Below are positions 44,901-56,985 of a stretch of DNA of 64,000 bases, in pieces. The translations under genes were made by a program, and so were the position numbers. The notes beneath the pieces are model-generated. The model saw only the letters and a program-made list of their open reading frames with translations. It did no database searches and was not told the DNA's origin. This DNA comes from Dromaius novaehollandiae (taxonomy: Eukaryota; Chordata; Aves; Casuariiformes; Dromaiidae): assembly GCF_036370855.1 (NCBI RefSeq), contig NC_088099.1, forward strand, positions 150,989,517 through 151,053,516, written 5' to 3'. The first letter of the stretch is position 1. Every line of letters begins with the position of its first letter.

Positions 44901-47900
44901 TGAAACTGTTTCAGGTTCTGTCTTGCACTAATGTATCATAAAAGTGCAAACCATGTGATATGTCTGAGTGACATGCCTTTGGGGTGATTTTGTTCCAAGG
45001 ACAGTATTTTTTTCCTGTGAGGAATATGAACACACTCAGTAAGATCTTTAAAGTACAATACACTGAGCCTAGAATATGCCTTTCATTTTAGTTTGTCTGG
45101 TGCATCAATAATCCCCCCCCTTTTTTTTTTTGGATTGAAAAATGAAACTGCAACTACTTTTTGCTAGCTATGGATTCCGCACTATTTTACTGAAACTGTA
45201 CTACATTATATTAAAAGTGCTTAATTGTTTTAAGACTGTAAAAACAAGTACTCAAGCTTGCCCAGGCATGGACTTGTCATATAAAAATTAGCTACTAAAA
45301 GCTGGTATGCGCATGTGCCAATTTATCCATGTTGTGGACTCTTATGGGGTGGTGAAAGGCACATTGTTTCCCAAGTGTTAGGCTCATGCTCTAGTACACT
45401 GAGAGATACTCAGATTTAGAGTTCTGGAGATCTCTTATGGAGGAATAGCAGTGAGGTTTCATCCAGACTTTGTTTTTGGAAATGTCAGTTTATTTGGTTG
45501 AAGCTCTTCTTAATATTTCAGTCTAGCATATTTTTACTATTAAAAGTCTTCAGCTCAAGTGGTTAACTTTCAGTTATTCAGGGAGGGCAATTTTCTACTT
45601 GTTTTAGTAGGGATGTGTGAATATATATACACACATGGGTATGTGTTTGTGTATGCATGTGCAGATATTTCAAGTAAACAGAGCAAGAGCATGATCAGAA
45701 CTGTAGCTATCTCTATGACATACCTCTTGGCCAGCTATGAATGGCTGTCTCAGTACAACTGATCACTGTGAGTTGTATCCCAGCTGTGAAGTAAAAGCTT
45801 TGTTTAATTCATGACACATTACTCAGATTACTGCATTTTTGTGTAACTGAGGAAAATGCAGGCAGATTTTTAGCAAGAGCAATAGGAAATATCTTCTGGG
45901 TTTAGGATCTCTCTTAGAGTAGAGACCTGTGGTGTATTTGACTTCTGATGCTTAACATGCAAGAGTTCATGTTACTTGACAGGCCTGACTCCATCTTCAA
46001 CAGACTGCATTCAGTAGGAGATCTCAAGTCTGTTCTTAATGCTGAAAGACAAGTGTCTTGGCCTGTGAAATGCTCTGATGCTCTTAGACTGATGGTTGTT
46101 CAAAGTCTGCCTAACCCTCCAGCAAATGCTAATACTAAGTTACTCCAGCAGTGCTCGTCAAGAATGGGTGTGTTTTTTAAATAAAAAGTAAGGATCTCCA
46201 TTAGCTAGGTATATCTAGGTACCTATTGGTGCTTGGTTAATATTCAAAAGTGTCAGATTGGAATAATTCTTTGTGTAGTAATGGAGTGGTGATTAATCAT
46301 ACTAAAATGGACTGTGACTTCTTAAAAGGCAGGAAGGCTATATCCTAAGGCCTTCTCTCTGGAGATTTAATATATATATGGTAGCTGAAAAAAAGCCTGT
46401 ATAGCAGGCCAAATGCTTCCTGGAAATCAAAGCATGCAGGTAAATACTAGGAAAGACAAGACTTAGGAGTAGGCTGCTATTGCCTGAGAAGTTTGTGTAG
46501 TCTGCTTTTCTTCAGAGCAGGGTCTGGGCTGGATGCACTGAAATTTTTTCTAGTCAATGGGTGAATCAGTGTGGTAGACAATAACCTGGCTTTTCATTTT
46601 CTTTAGAATTAATTGAAGTTAGTTTTTCTTTAAAAAAAAAAAAACAAAAAACCCAAAAAAACCCCCTACTATTTGTAGAACCTATTCTTTGTCTGTGCCC
46701 TTAGATTCTCTAATACCATTGAAGGTTTTTTCCAGCAGGAACAACAGCTGAGCTAATCGCTCCTTGGCTTAATAAGCAGCTATGTGTAAAATAAGACATG
46801 TGTGAAAATGTTTTTTTTGCTTTTTTTTTCCTGTTGAAGTGAAAGAGTAAGTTATAGGAAATCATTCATCTCAGTTATTCAGAATTATACAGTAATTCAA
46901 AACACATGGGGACAAGAGCATCTTTCCACTAACTGTGTTCTGATTATAAAACACAAAATGTATAAAATTATAATTAGTGTTCTACCTCCGCTAACCAATG
47001 AGAGATTTAGTTTTTTGGGTATAACTCATATTATGAATGCAAAGCAAGATTAACATCAGTGGTGAATACTTTTCCTGCGTTAAGCAACTTACATCATTCC
47101 ATCTTAACTGTGCTGAGCTCCTTGCTCTGGAAACCCCCAGAAGTGAGGCAGATATGGGTGTAGTTCATTATAGGTACTTCACTGAGAAATGAAAACTCCC
47201 TGAGCCTGAAAGATACTGAGTTTATGTTGAAAACAGTAGGAAGTTGGGAATGGAAATTGGTGTTTTGGATAATGATCAGCTAAGTAAAATGGTAGCAACA
47301 AGGTAATTATTTATGGTAAACTGTTTATAAACATTTTTTTCTGTTACTGTACATTACACTAAATGAATAGGGGCTTCAGTTCCTGTATCTGAGGCGTGGT
47401 GGAGGTCTCTTCTCATTTGGATGCAACTCATTTGGATCTAAGTCTAGTAATATTATTCAGCCAGCAGAGGGCATAGAAACCACTTTGAGGAATCTCCTCT
47501 GTGCAGAGGAATGCCCTGTGGTCTGCAGCTTACAGAAAAAATAATGATCTGCTATGACTTCTCTCACTTTACAAAAACAAATGAAGAGTGGCATTGCTTA
47601 ATGCTGTGTGTGTGTGTGCACGCGCGTGTGTTTTTGTTTTGTTTTTTAATGAAACTCCACTGTCTCGACATGCCTGATTGCATGTGTTGCCTTTTCACCA
47701 CTTCTACTGCATCAGTTTGGATGTGGATGGGATATAAGAAAATCTGCTGCTGTGAAGTGGCAAATATGTTATTCTGCGTGCTAAACTGACAGCCTTGTCA
47801 ACTATCTGCCTTGGAGATGGCTGGCCTTCTGGTGGGATGCAGAATAGCAGGTCATGCTCTCAGAAAATGTTTGGGCTTCTATTGACTTCAGTGGGAATGG

Positions 47901-49379
47901 GAATTAGGTGCTCACATGCCTGTAGATTTAGATCTTGATACAAATGACCCTCCATAAGAGCAGAGCAACTTAATAGAGTATAGGAAAACTTGTAGTCTTG
48001 TAGTTTAGTACTTGTAGTAATGAACTAATGTAAACCACAAAGCTATTTAATAAGTATAATCTCTTCTCCCTCCACTACTTACCTCATATGTAGGCTTTAT
48101 ACCTTAATATTTCTAAGATTCATGGCCCAGTTTGGCCATAGTTGGGAATCTACAAAGAAGGTTGCCTTAGGTGATGATGATTTCTAATTCTGTGTATTAC
48201 ACATTTGAGTGGAAATACACTGATAATTTAAATTAATATGTTAAAAGGTAAGTGCCTTGTCCATTAGATTTTTAATTTTCTTTTAATGACCTATTTTTAT
48301 TCTTACTGAGTCAGTGTTAAATGTCACCTTTTCAAATTAATCAAGCTTCATTTTTATTTTTAAGCCATCTGGCAAATTTTTCATATCTATTGAACTGAAT
48401 CCAGAGCAGGATTGACCTTCTTGCACTATTTTATGACTGCTTGTGAAATACAGGAGGGAGCTACAATCCAGTTGCTGCCCCTGTGCCACACAATGATGAG
48501 TTCTAGCTGGAGTGGGGGAAATAAAGTGAGCGCAGTCTGGTTCTCTAGTTAGCTGTGTGTTTGTTGCAGTTGAAAGCTATTTCTGTGGACAGATCCTTTG
48601 AGCTGGCAGATAGTAATGTCAGCAGTTTGATAGCAGTGACAAGAAATAATGCTTAAAGAATACACAGCTGAAGACTTCTTTCTTCAGCTTTTATTTCCTA
48701 AAGGGTATTGTTTATATTTGTCCTGAGCAATAGAGTACATCACAAATCCTGGACAGGGGAAAGGGAATATTAGAAGTTAGCACCTCAGGAAACAGGGAAG
48801 TCTTTGTAGCACTTGCATTACAAAGAAGGTAGTTATTTATGCCTTTGCTTGAGACAAAGGGGAGACAAAACTCAATGTTCTAGGCAAGTTGAATTGTGTT
48901 GGTCTAAATTTGAGGAGATAAGTGTGATTTTGTGACTCTTGCAGCTAGATGGATTTTTCTAAATAGCTTTAAGCCTTATAACCCTCCTACACTCACACTG
49001 GTTCACTTATTTATTCTGAATTTTTGAGAATGGAGTAGCTTTTAGATGATAAAATATTTGAAGAACCATTACTGCCTTAGATTAATCTGAACAAAGGACA
49101 GGTACTCTATCACAATAAGAATATTCTAACTGCAGTAGACTTTGAGGCTCTGTTTGTATTAGCTATAATAGTCTGTTTAATGGTAGAAACTTAAGGTATA
49201 ACTATACTGAAAACTAGACTCCTGTTTTTAGCAATTCATTTTTTTCCTCTAATTGCAGACAGCAGAAGATGGCAGAAAGGGAAAAGAGAGCAGCAGAACA
49301 ACAACGAAAGAAAATGGAGAAAGAGGCACAAAGGCTAATGAAAAAAGAACAAAACAAAATTGGTGTTAAACTTTCCTAA
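35861..49379 (+). CDS. EBAG9: EBAG9 (RCAS1), complete coding sequence
   Basis: Coding join is 35861-35943, 40377-40455, 40581-40739, 42709-42816, 43704-43795 and 49259-49379 (642 bp, 213 aa, the same length as human EBAG9). All five introns are GT-AG and all phases fit. The N-terminus MAITQFRLFKICTCLAAVFS holds the short hydrophobic, Cys-containing segment that anchors the protein in Golgi membranes. An acidic, Trp-containing middle follows (DWSSWDEDAP; WQENTNAWEEEEDAAWQAEE). The C-terminus, from about residue 175, is a charged coiled coil (RAAEQQRKKMEKEAQRLMKK) ending KIGVKLS. EBAG9 is a Golgi-resident adaptor that restrains regulated secretion, including cytotoxic granule release, and was named for an estrogen-responsive promoter fragment in human; I saw no full estrogen response element here. 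The ATG has a good context (CACCATGG). Confidence 0.98.
35944..40376. other. EBAG9 intron between coding exons 1 and 2
   Basis: 4.4 kb, AT-rich. Contains a C14 run at 38590-38603 and a (GTTTT)n-like stretch near 38800-38826. A 143-codon open frame on the minus strand (38554-38985) runs across both and is treated as chance. Confidence 0.7.
38590..38603. repeat. C14 run
   Basis: Fourteen consecutive C on the plus strand in an AT-rich intron; the length may be uncertain because of sequencing error. Confidence 0.75.
40377..40455 (+). CDS. EBAG9: EBAG9 coding exon 2
   Basis: 79 bp, acceptor TTTCAG|G and donor CAG|GTAATT. Encodes SGRGRKLSGDQITLPTTVDY and then SSVPKQ. Confidence 0.97.
40581..40739 (+). 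CDS. EBAG9: EBAG9 coding exon 3
   Basis: 159 bp (53 codons, phase 0 at both ends), acceptor TGTTTAG and donor AAA|GTAGGT. Contains EDWSSWDEDAPTSVKIEGG and DYFKDMTPTIRKTQK. The intron before it is only 125 bp. Confidence 0.97.
40740..42708. other. EBAG9 intron between coding exons 3 and 4
   Basis: 2.0 kb GT-AG intron containing the CR1 LINE 3' fragment near 41363-41550 and a G-rich stretch near 41645-41680. Confidence 0.75.
41363..41550 (+). mobile_element. CR1 LINE 3'-end fragment
   Basis: The run GAACAGGTTGCCCAGAGAGG, then TTGGAAGTTTTCAAGACCGA, CTGGATAAAGCCTGGAG and TTGGACTAGAGATCC is the hallmark 3' untranslated end of sauropsid CR1 elements. It ends in a degraded GATCCTATGA in place of the usual (ATTCTATG)n tail. 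It is 5'-truncated with no reverse transcriptase, as is normal for CR1 copies, and lies in sense orientation within an EBAG9 intron. It is the strongest clade marker in the window. Confidence 0.92.
42709..42816 (+). CDS. EBAG9: EBAG9 coding exon 4
   Basis: 108 bp (36 codons, phase 0), acceptor TTTCAG and donor TCT|GTAAGT. Contains KKREPLNFGIPEGNTGFSSR and ATQDIPFIHQS. Confidence 0.97.
42817..43703. other. EBAG9 intron between coding exons 4 and 5
   Basis: 887 bp, GT-AG, AT-rich. Nothing else recognised. Confidence 0.7.
43704..43795 (+). CDS. EBAG9: EBAG9 coding exon 5
   Basis: 92 bp, acceptor TTTCAG and donor AG|GTAAAT. Encodes the acidic Trp-rich stretch PELGDLDTWQENTNAWEEEE and DAAWQAEEVL. 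Confidence 0.97.
43796..49258. other. EBAG9 intron between coding exons 5 and 6
   Basis: 5.5 kb. Contains short AT and GT microsatellites (near 44862-44878 and 47608-47632), an A-rich tract at about 46631-46665, and a possible ancient repeat piece near 47878-47940. No coding exon recognised. Confidence 0.7.
47878..47940. repeat. Possible ancient sauropsid repeat piece
   Basis: ATTGACTTCAGTGGGAATGG, followed by AATTAGGTGCTCACATGCCT, resembles a phrase (TTGACTTCAATGGGAGTTAGGCACCTAAAT) that recurs in turtle, crocodile and bird genomes. The family name is not certain. Confidence 0.4.
49259..49379 (+). CDS. EBAG9: EBAG9 last coding exon with stop
   Basis: 121 bp of coding sequence after an AATTGCAG acceptor, encoding the C-terminal coiled coil and ending GVKLS before TAA at 49377-49379. 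Confidence 0.97.
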
Positions 49380-49830
49380 CAGAAACCAGTCATCAGTGGC
49401 AGTGCCAGTGAAAAAGAGAATTCCAGCTCTACAACATATGCATTATTGGTATTAATTTAAGTATTTCTAGGACTTCAATGCACTGCTTGGTTTTAATGCA
49501 TTCTTCAGGTCATCTTGGAAGCCAGAATTCTCCTAAAATACCTTGAACTACTAGTGGACAGATCTTTGATGGGGTGGGGGGGGAAAACCACACACAAAAT
49601 CATGCCTTGATGGAATGATGTTTCCTGCAATAGCTCTATTTTGGCACCCTTCTCTGCAAGAAAAGTGATTGAACAGGGATGTTGATTGAGAGACACTCTT
49701 AATGAACAGCTCAAACTTAGAAAAGGAGTGTAAATATTCAGTGGTGGGGAATCTACTGTATTGTCTGTGCTTACCTGAAATATGTAATTAAACAGTTTTA
49801 AAGAAAATTTTGGTTCATGCCTGATATAGG
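49380..49830 (+). other. EBAG9: EBAG9 3' untranslated region (minimum extent)
   Basis: ATTAAA at 49787-49792 is the first plausible poly(A) signal after the stop. AATAAA hexamers further on (51525-51530, 51575-51580, 52372-52377) would give longer forms. The true end cannot be decided from sequence. Confidence 0.5.
49787..49792 (+). terminator. EBAG9: Candidate poly(A) signal ATTAAA, EBAG9
   Basis: The common variant hexamer, about 410 bp after the stop codon, followed by T-rich sequence. Alternatives lie at 51525, 51575 and 52372. Confidence 0.45.
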
Positions 49831-52800
49831 AATGTCTGATTTTGCCTTTCTTATAAAAGTATTTATAAATGCTTCAGTGTTTTCTGTGGGCAGTTGTATT
49901 GACCTGTGCAGAAGAAAGTGACTTGTTGTGGATGACCAGATCTGCTGTTGGTAGAGCATACTGTGGTAGAGGACACTAATGGAATTTCTTGTCACTTTGC
50001 AACTTGCAACTTCGTATCCTACCATGCTTGTGTACAACACATTGTAATGGCTGCACCTAGTGGCATCACTATACAACAGTGGTGCAGTCTATTTACTTCT
50101 TGTGAAGGTTGAAACAATCAGTATAGGGGAGTGATTTAATACTCCAAGTCTTAATCACTGTTTGTATTGGTAAATGTATTTGTATTTCTAGCACAATTTC
50201 CTTTACTTGCTAGGGTTAAGAAAATAATAAGCACAAAGCATAGGGATTTTAGGTAGTGTGGTTAGGTAGTGTAACTGAGATCACTCGTGCCCTCCCTGTT
50301 GATGAAGCTGGTCTGGAAGTTCTGTTGAATTATCAGCATTCCTCAGATTCCATTTTCCTAGTGGTAGATGTCATTCGCAGACAGGTAAACACTTAAAACA
50401 TGTATTTGCACAGGAATTCCTCTGGGAAAAGTGTGCAAGGTAAATATGCAGTAGAACACAACAGTCCCATGATCTAGTGAAGGAGGAAAAGTTGATGTTC
50501 ACCAGGGGAAAAGGTGTGTTGGAGGAGGGGAGCCTGTGTAGCTCTTAATGTTCAGCCCAGAGCTTCAGTGAGCATCTCCTGCATATACTATTGCACAGGT
50601 GTGATTTTTTTCTGTCAATTTATGATTCGGTTATACAGGGGGGTTTATTGTGTGAAAGACAGGCAAAGAGAGCAAATTCTCTCTTTGAGATTTGTTTCCT
50701 GGACGTACAGTGAACAGTAAAGTTGTAAAAGGGAGGGAGGGACTAAATACACTCCCTTGCAGACTTGCCAGATGCTCTTAGAGCAGCTTGGAGGTTGTCC
50801 GACTAGATCATGTGTCCCTAGAAAAACAGAGGTTTTAACCAAGTTGTAAGCGGGTTCTGACACAAGTTTTTTTTAAAAGGTTGAGAAAGCAAGACAGAAA
50901 ACTTTACCTTTAATGGCCTCGGTGATGGAGAAAAGTTTAAAAAATGTTACGTCTGCTTGTCCTGTTGCGACAGAGCCTAGATGACTGTCTTGTAGCTTCT
51001 CAGCTAACTTGATAGCAACTTTCAAGTTTGAATGAAGTCCTTTTGGCCCTGAGGAAAAACTTAGATATCTCACAGCTTTCTTGAGAGTTTTAAAATATGT
51101 TTTAGAAAGCAAAAAAGGGAAAATTAACTATAGAAAAATAACTACAATGTGTGTATATTCTGCACAGTTTTTCTGATTGAAATAGGAATGGATGGCTAGC
51201 AACTGTGCAGACTTTAAATAGCTATATGGTAAACCTACTCGTAGTAAACACCTCTAAAGTATCTTAATGGTCTAATGAGAGATAAGTAGAAAGTCTGTGA
51301 ATAAGATTTTTTTAAAAAAAATCTGTGTCTTTTAAAATGCACCGAAGAAGTGAGGAGGTACAAGTTGCAATTGTTTCAATATTGCTTTTACTTGAACAGG
51401 GCAGGAGAAAGTAGATTTAGAGAAATCTGTATTGCTTATGATAAAACTTATTGGAAGCTACATCTCATTAAAAAAAATTGAGTGCTTATTCTTGCCACTT
51501 CTAGGAGAGTACAAAGTAGATACTAATAAATATTCTCTATTTATTGAAAAGTAACAAATCATTAGCTAGTAAGTAATAAATTTGAAACATGGGCCCTGAA
51601 TATGTTATAAAAGTGCTTTTCTTCTTTTAGCCATCAAGTATGTCAAAAAGCATTAGCTGCCTTTTCCTTATTACATGTCAGCCCTCTTGGGTTGATTTCC
51701 CTGCCCCCCCCCATGCCCGCCCCCCCAACCCCTGCTGCATACTGGCACTGATTTGCTGTTCTTCCCTGCCATGTACCTCCCCATTTTCCAGTTCCAGTCT
51801 AGATAGCTGAGCACTGCTGCTCTAGAAGTTACTCCTGTCTCATCTGCCATATTCCTGTATGTCCTGGCATAAAGATAAGAATCTGCTGTTCTTGCAGGTA
51901 TTGTCTTGCATATTAAAAACCCAAGTGCTGTTATCTGTTTCTTCTTCTTTCTTCTACTAACTGTCCCTACTAGCTGCTTTTTATTCTCAGTGGATGTCAA
52001 AACATTTTTGCTAAACCTTTATATAGCTGCCCCTCTGACGATATATTTTCCTCAGTTTGAGTTCTTGTGGGATCTTGTACAACATTTGGATACAGTTGTT
52101 TTCATTCTTTCCTGTTGCCACAGCCTCCTTTCCCCTCTATGCACGTAGCCTGTTTGCCATTTCTTTTTTTCCTAACTAGAATCTGATCTTGATTGCTTTC
52201 AGTGTTATCCTTGACCATGCAGGACTGACCTGCTGTGACTGGAAAATCAATCATTCTTCCCTCGACTGTGCCACCAATGTTTGTATTTGAAATATCCTGT
52301 GCTCAGTTTATCTGTCTGAAGGGTTTTGAAGTAAAATGCTTGTTTGTTCTACTCACGTAGGACACTACATAAATAAAACATGGCCTTCATTTTAGTACAT
52401 TTCTAGAGCTTGGGATTTGGGAGATGTAATGATTAAGTTATTCTGGGGAAAGGGGAGGGGAAGTTAAGAGTTTTGTGAGTGCGGACATAGGTAAGGATAC
52501 AGGTGAATCTTTTGTGGGAAGTTGGACAGTCCTGAAGCTTGAAAGTTTTCTGCAGCTTAGGGATGTGCTGGGAACCTCTAAGCTGTATGTTAAAAAGTAT
52601 TTTCTGTTCCTGGGTTGGAAAGTAAATGGGATTATTAACAGAATTTGGTTCAGCTGGGGAAGGAGCTGACTTGGTTCCTATGCTATCTTGCAAGCTTGAA
52701 TTTAAGCACACACCTGCTACTTTACCCTAAGTCTATGAGCTGCTTGTCCTCCTGGTCTGTATGTTTTGAGGCAAGATTTTTCAGTGCTGTATGGGTGTGA

Positions 52801-54076
52801 ATGTTTCCTAAACTCAGAAGAAAGGATAGATTTTTTTTTTTTTACTGACTAGAACTGTTTGGAGACTGATGGTCCTTCTAGCTACTCTATACAGCACTCT
52901 GGGGATCCAGCTGACACATGACTAACACTTGAGCCAAATGTTAGAGAAGGGAAAAAAAAATTAAGATGGTCTGTCTGCTACAACTGCTGGGATGTTCTCC
53001 TGTGGATTGAGATTAAAAAGGCCAGTTCCCCAAGGTCTGGGGCTGGAGCTTGGTACTTCAGGCTTGGTACTTCAGGCCTCTTACAAAGGCCATTTTGGGC
53101 TGTCTATATCCTTGCAGTATGAAAGAGGAAAGGGGGAGACTTGGAAGGGATCTGAATTTTGAGTAGAGATCAGAGCAAGGATTTTTATTGCTCTTGTGAT
53201 GGGGACTCTGTAACATAGTTAGAATCAACATAGTCTGAGCATAGTTAAATACCTTTTGAGAGAGGAGTGAACAGAAAGATTTTTAGGGGTAGGAAGCAAC
53301 ATTGATGTTATTCTAGTGTTAGTGCCTTATATCTTGAACAACACATTTACACCGCTAAATGGAGCCTGCCAGAATCATGGTTTAAAATGAGTTCAACCCC
53401 TGAATTTTTAAAATTTAAATGTATGGAGCTTTGTGCTGCTTTGCCTGCTTGCTACAAAAGAAATCTATGCAGTTGCAACTGAATGCCTCTCCTAAAACTG
53501 AAGATTATTTTTCCCCATAAATTATTTTCTATTTTGCCAGCACTCAGTGTAGATTGCTTAAACAGTAGTGGAGGTAAAAGATAAATCCAAAATTGTAGTA
53601 GAAATGCTAAGAGAAAGGCTAAGAAATTGTTCTCTTAGCATTGAAGAGCTGTATTTTGAGGTAGGAATAAGACTTTTTCCAAAATGTTTTTCAGTCCTGA
53701 GGGGAGATACTTAGGAATGACATAATTCTGATGTTAAGTGTAGAATCTGCATTAAAAAAACAAAACAAAACAAAACACCTCTTTAAAGCAACGGTGACCT
53801 TTGGATACCTATGCATTGTGGTAGTGGTATAAGGCAAATGAGCCAGCAGGGACCCAACTGTGCATGAGAGCATTGAAGAAGGTGATAAGCCAGAGAGGGC
53901 AGAACGCTCTCATGGCTGTCTTCATGGACTTGTGCACAGTCATACATCACATAGTCTGTTGGATTTCCTTACTATAATCCTTAAGGAACCCACTTAAATC
54001 TTTGTTGCAAACAAGTATTTCAGAACAGAGGTATCACAGGGATGTAAAAGATCACTAATACACTCCTGTAAGCATC

Positions 54077-54137
<61 letters not shown>

Positions 54138-54839
54138 ATATATATATATCTTGAATGCCAGTTATTCCTGCTCCCTTGTGGTTTACTACTAACTCCCTTG
54201 TTCCCAACAGCTGCAAAGCAATGCATGAGCACTGTTGGGCTTTGCAGTACGCCTTCTGCTCTGCGCTGCACGGGGGAATGTCATACTTGCTTTGCTGCAG
54301 GGGAAAACAGGAGGACAGTGAAGCTTAAATGTCTAGAGGTATTGTTGAAAGTCTGTGTGGAGCCGGACTAACTGGATTATCATCTCCATGTCATGTTGCC
54401 GTCCTCTGATCTATGCACAGATCTCAAGTTTTGGACATGGAGAATTTGTGCTTTAATGGCCACAGTACATCTCGGAGTACGTACTGAGACTGCGTGACTC
54501 AGCTATGTTAAAAAGGCTTTCTGGATTTTTCTAAAATGCCAGGAAGACTGATACCCTCCTGGGAGTGCAGAAATAAAAGCCTACAGGTCTCCAGAAGCTT
54601 GTGCTGGGTTAAGGATGAGGCCACTTGAATCTGCTGATGCACTGCGTGGGTGAGTCAGAAGGGGCGGCTGTGGCTCTGCAGACAGCACGGAGCCTTTTCT
54701 CTTGCTGAGTGCTTCCACTTGAAGCCATTATTAGGTTTTCTCCATCCAATTCTGTTCTCAGGGTACTGATAGCTCCTTACGCCCCCATACAGTTCCTCCC
54801 CCCGCTTTGTGTGTGCCTGTGTGGTATCCCCACCAGGAA
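49831..54839. other. Region between the convergent EBAG9 and SYBU 3' ends
   Basis: About 5 kb. May include a long alternative EBAG9 3' untranslated region up to about 52.4 kb. Contains a C-rich tract at about 51703-51732, a 14-bp tandem repeat near 53047-53076 (GCTTGGTACTTCAG twice) and the GT/TA microsatellite at 54076-54149. No coding sequence recognised. Confidence 0.65.
54076..54149. repeat. (TG)n(TA)n microsatellite
   Basis: Around 20 uninterrupted TG units followed by a short TA run. Open frames through it translate as alternating Cys/Val or His/Thr and are artefacts. Confidence 0.95.
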
Positions 54840-55871
54840 ACTGAATATTCTTTTTATTGCTTTTGCTACAATAAAATACTCTCCCACGTTTTTAACATGC
54901 TTACTGTATTTGTGATTATAAAGGTAATTTACAATAAAGCAATTAAATAACCAATAAGTTAATACACAATACATTTATACAGAGTATTTCACAGGGCTTG
55001 AATGACTATCAAGTTCCAATACATTTAAGACCTTAAAACAACATTAATATTCAAAGTGTATCCACATCCACATTTATCATTGTAACAAGATTCAAGACTC
55101 CCAACAACTTATATTTTTGGTTACAGTCCCTTTATACGCACAAGACCGGTGGAATGCTCGAGCAATTGTGTAATTTAAAAGAGCACTACACGAGACAGGC
55201 ATAAACTATGTGCTGGAAGCTGTCTTGGAAATATGAATTTTCTAAATTGAATTGACAATTCAGACGACAAATGGAAAGCGCTAGCATGCTTTCAAGAGTA
55301 CATGTGTGATACACTTAGTGGAAACAAGTCTCCATGTCACTTAACACTGTAGTTTCACAAATGTTTTAGGTTAGTGCTGCCTATAGAAAGTTCCCACCCT
55401 CTGTGGCCATTCGTTCCTTTAGGCAGCCTTGAGCCAGCATAGGGCCTTTGTACGCTTGCTCAGTGAAACAGCCAGGGAAACGGACTGACCTTTAAAACTA
55501 ATTCAGCAAACAAGCACACAAAAGTGGTGGCCGTAATTCTCCTTCATTTCCCTGATCGCTTCTCACTGTGCAGATGTGGTGGAACACAGAAGACACCAGC
55601 ACAGGGGAGGGACATGTGGCTGGGAGCAGGCAGGACTATTTCTGTAGGCAGCGGTATTAGCCTGTGCCAGTTAAAAACATCTTGTGGAGCTACACGGTTC
55701 AGCTTCTCTGTTTTGAAACAAGGAACATGTTTCGAACCAATTTACAGTGCAAATCAAATAGTCAAGAGCAAAATAATGGATTCTGCCATAAAATACAATA
55801 TCTTTTTATGATCTATCTCAACCTTCTTTCCCTTTGCCTCAGCCAATTGGTGCCTGGTAATAGAGTGGGAT
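54840..55871 (-). other. SYBU: SYBU 3' untranslated region (probable)
   Basis: Runs from the stop codon at 55872-55874 to the AATAAA signal at 54853-54858. The extent is inferred from that signal alone. Confidence 0.55.
54853..54858 (-). terminator. SYBU: Candidate poly(A) signal for SYBU
   Basis: AATAAA on the minus strand, about 1.0 kb after the SYBU stop codon. G-rich sequence follows on the transcript strand. It is the only canonical minus-strand AATAAA I noticed between the stop and this point. Confidence 0.55.
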
Positions 55872-56985
55872 TTAGGTTTTGATATTGAAAGGTGTACGAC
55901 GTAGAGAGTGCAGGGCCACCAAGCAGCAGCCACGAAGCAATGCTCCGATATTATAAACGGGATCTGTTCCTCCTCTCTGAGTACTGAATGCCCACAGGAT
56001 AGTTGGTACAACAGGGGCTGCTACAGCTAGAAGATCTACAAGGAGATTGCTACTCCAGTATCTCTTCACAATTCCTGTCTGAGAGAAAGTATTGACATAC
56101 CCAAAAGCTTCATCATGAGGGTCTGTAAAATCAAGTTCTTTCATGAAACGGTTTTCATTAACTCCGCAATCCACTTTGCTGCATGGAGACTCCATAGGAG
56201 ACAAAAGAATGGCAGAGTTTGGATCACTTGGAGTTAAGTCTACTACTACACCAGAATCACTGAAGCATCCAGAAGGAAATTCATCCAATTCCTTTAGTAC
56301 AGAAGCTGGGCTTAAAGGACTGCTATCTTGAGATCTGAATATGTTTTGAATGAGCTGCTCCACATCAGGGCTATAGGGCACCACATCAGTCTGGATGGCC
56401 TGTTCCACCACCATGTTGTTGCTGCTTTCCTCCTCTTCCGGGGAAGACATTAGTTTTTCATCAGGAACATTTTCAAACACCTCTTGATTCACAGCAGGAC
56501 TGAAGAGAGCTGGATCACCCAAGTCAGAAGTTGTGGTGGTCAAACTCTCTTCAAACGAGTCAGTCCCGTTAGCTGTGTCTTCACTAAGAAGCAGCCCACT
56601 ATCTGCCATCTCCTCCAGCGCTTGGTCCTCTGTGACTAGGCTGTCTGACATTTTGGAATACAACACTAACGACTTCCCTGGTGAGCCACACATGTACTCC
56701 AGACACTGCTCGTCCCTCAGAGAGCCATTCTGCGCCATCTCCATGCTCTGAAGCAAAGACTCCAGTTTCTTGTTTTGAATGTTTATGTCTATGAAGTATT
56801 TCTGAATGCCTTTGTCTTTCTCAGCCAAGCTGTTTTTCATGGTTTCAATAACCTGCTTGAGTTGTTTAATTTCCTTTCTTGCTTCCTTTAAGGCCAGCTG
56901 CGCCTCCACACGATGACACTCTTCTTCAATCCAGTCTTCCCTCATGCGTCCCAGCTGAGCCTTAAGCTCTTCTATTTCTGTTTCC
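55872..56985 (-). CDS. SYBU: SYBU last coding exon with stop
   Basis: 1114 bp, 370 codons plus stop, acceptor TGCTACAG|G. It carries the coiled coil, an acidic middle with AIQTDVVPYSP and VVVDLTPSDPNSAILLSP, and the C-terminal hydrophobic tail ending RTPFNIKT. An ATG five codons inside the preceding intron happens to be in frame with this exon. Confidence 0.97.

Noticed and set aside
54020-54371. Open frames on both strands rich in Cys/Val or His/Thr
   Set aside because: Direct translation of the (TG)n microsatellite.
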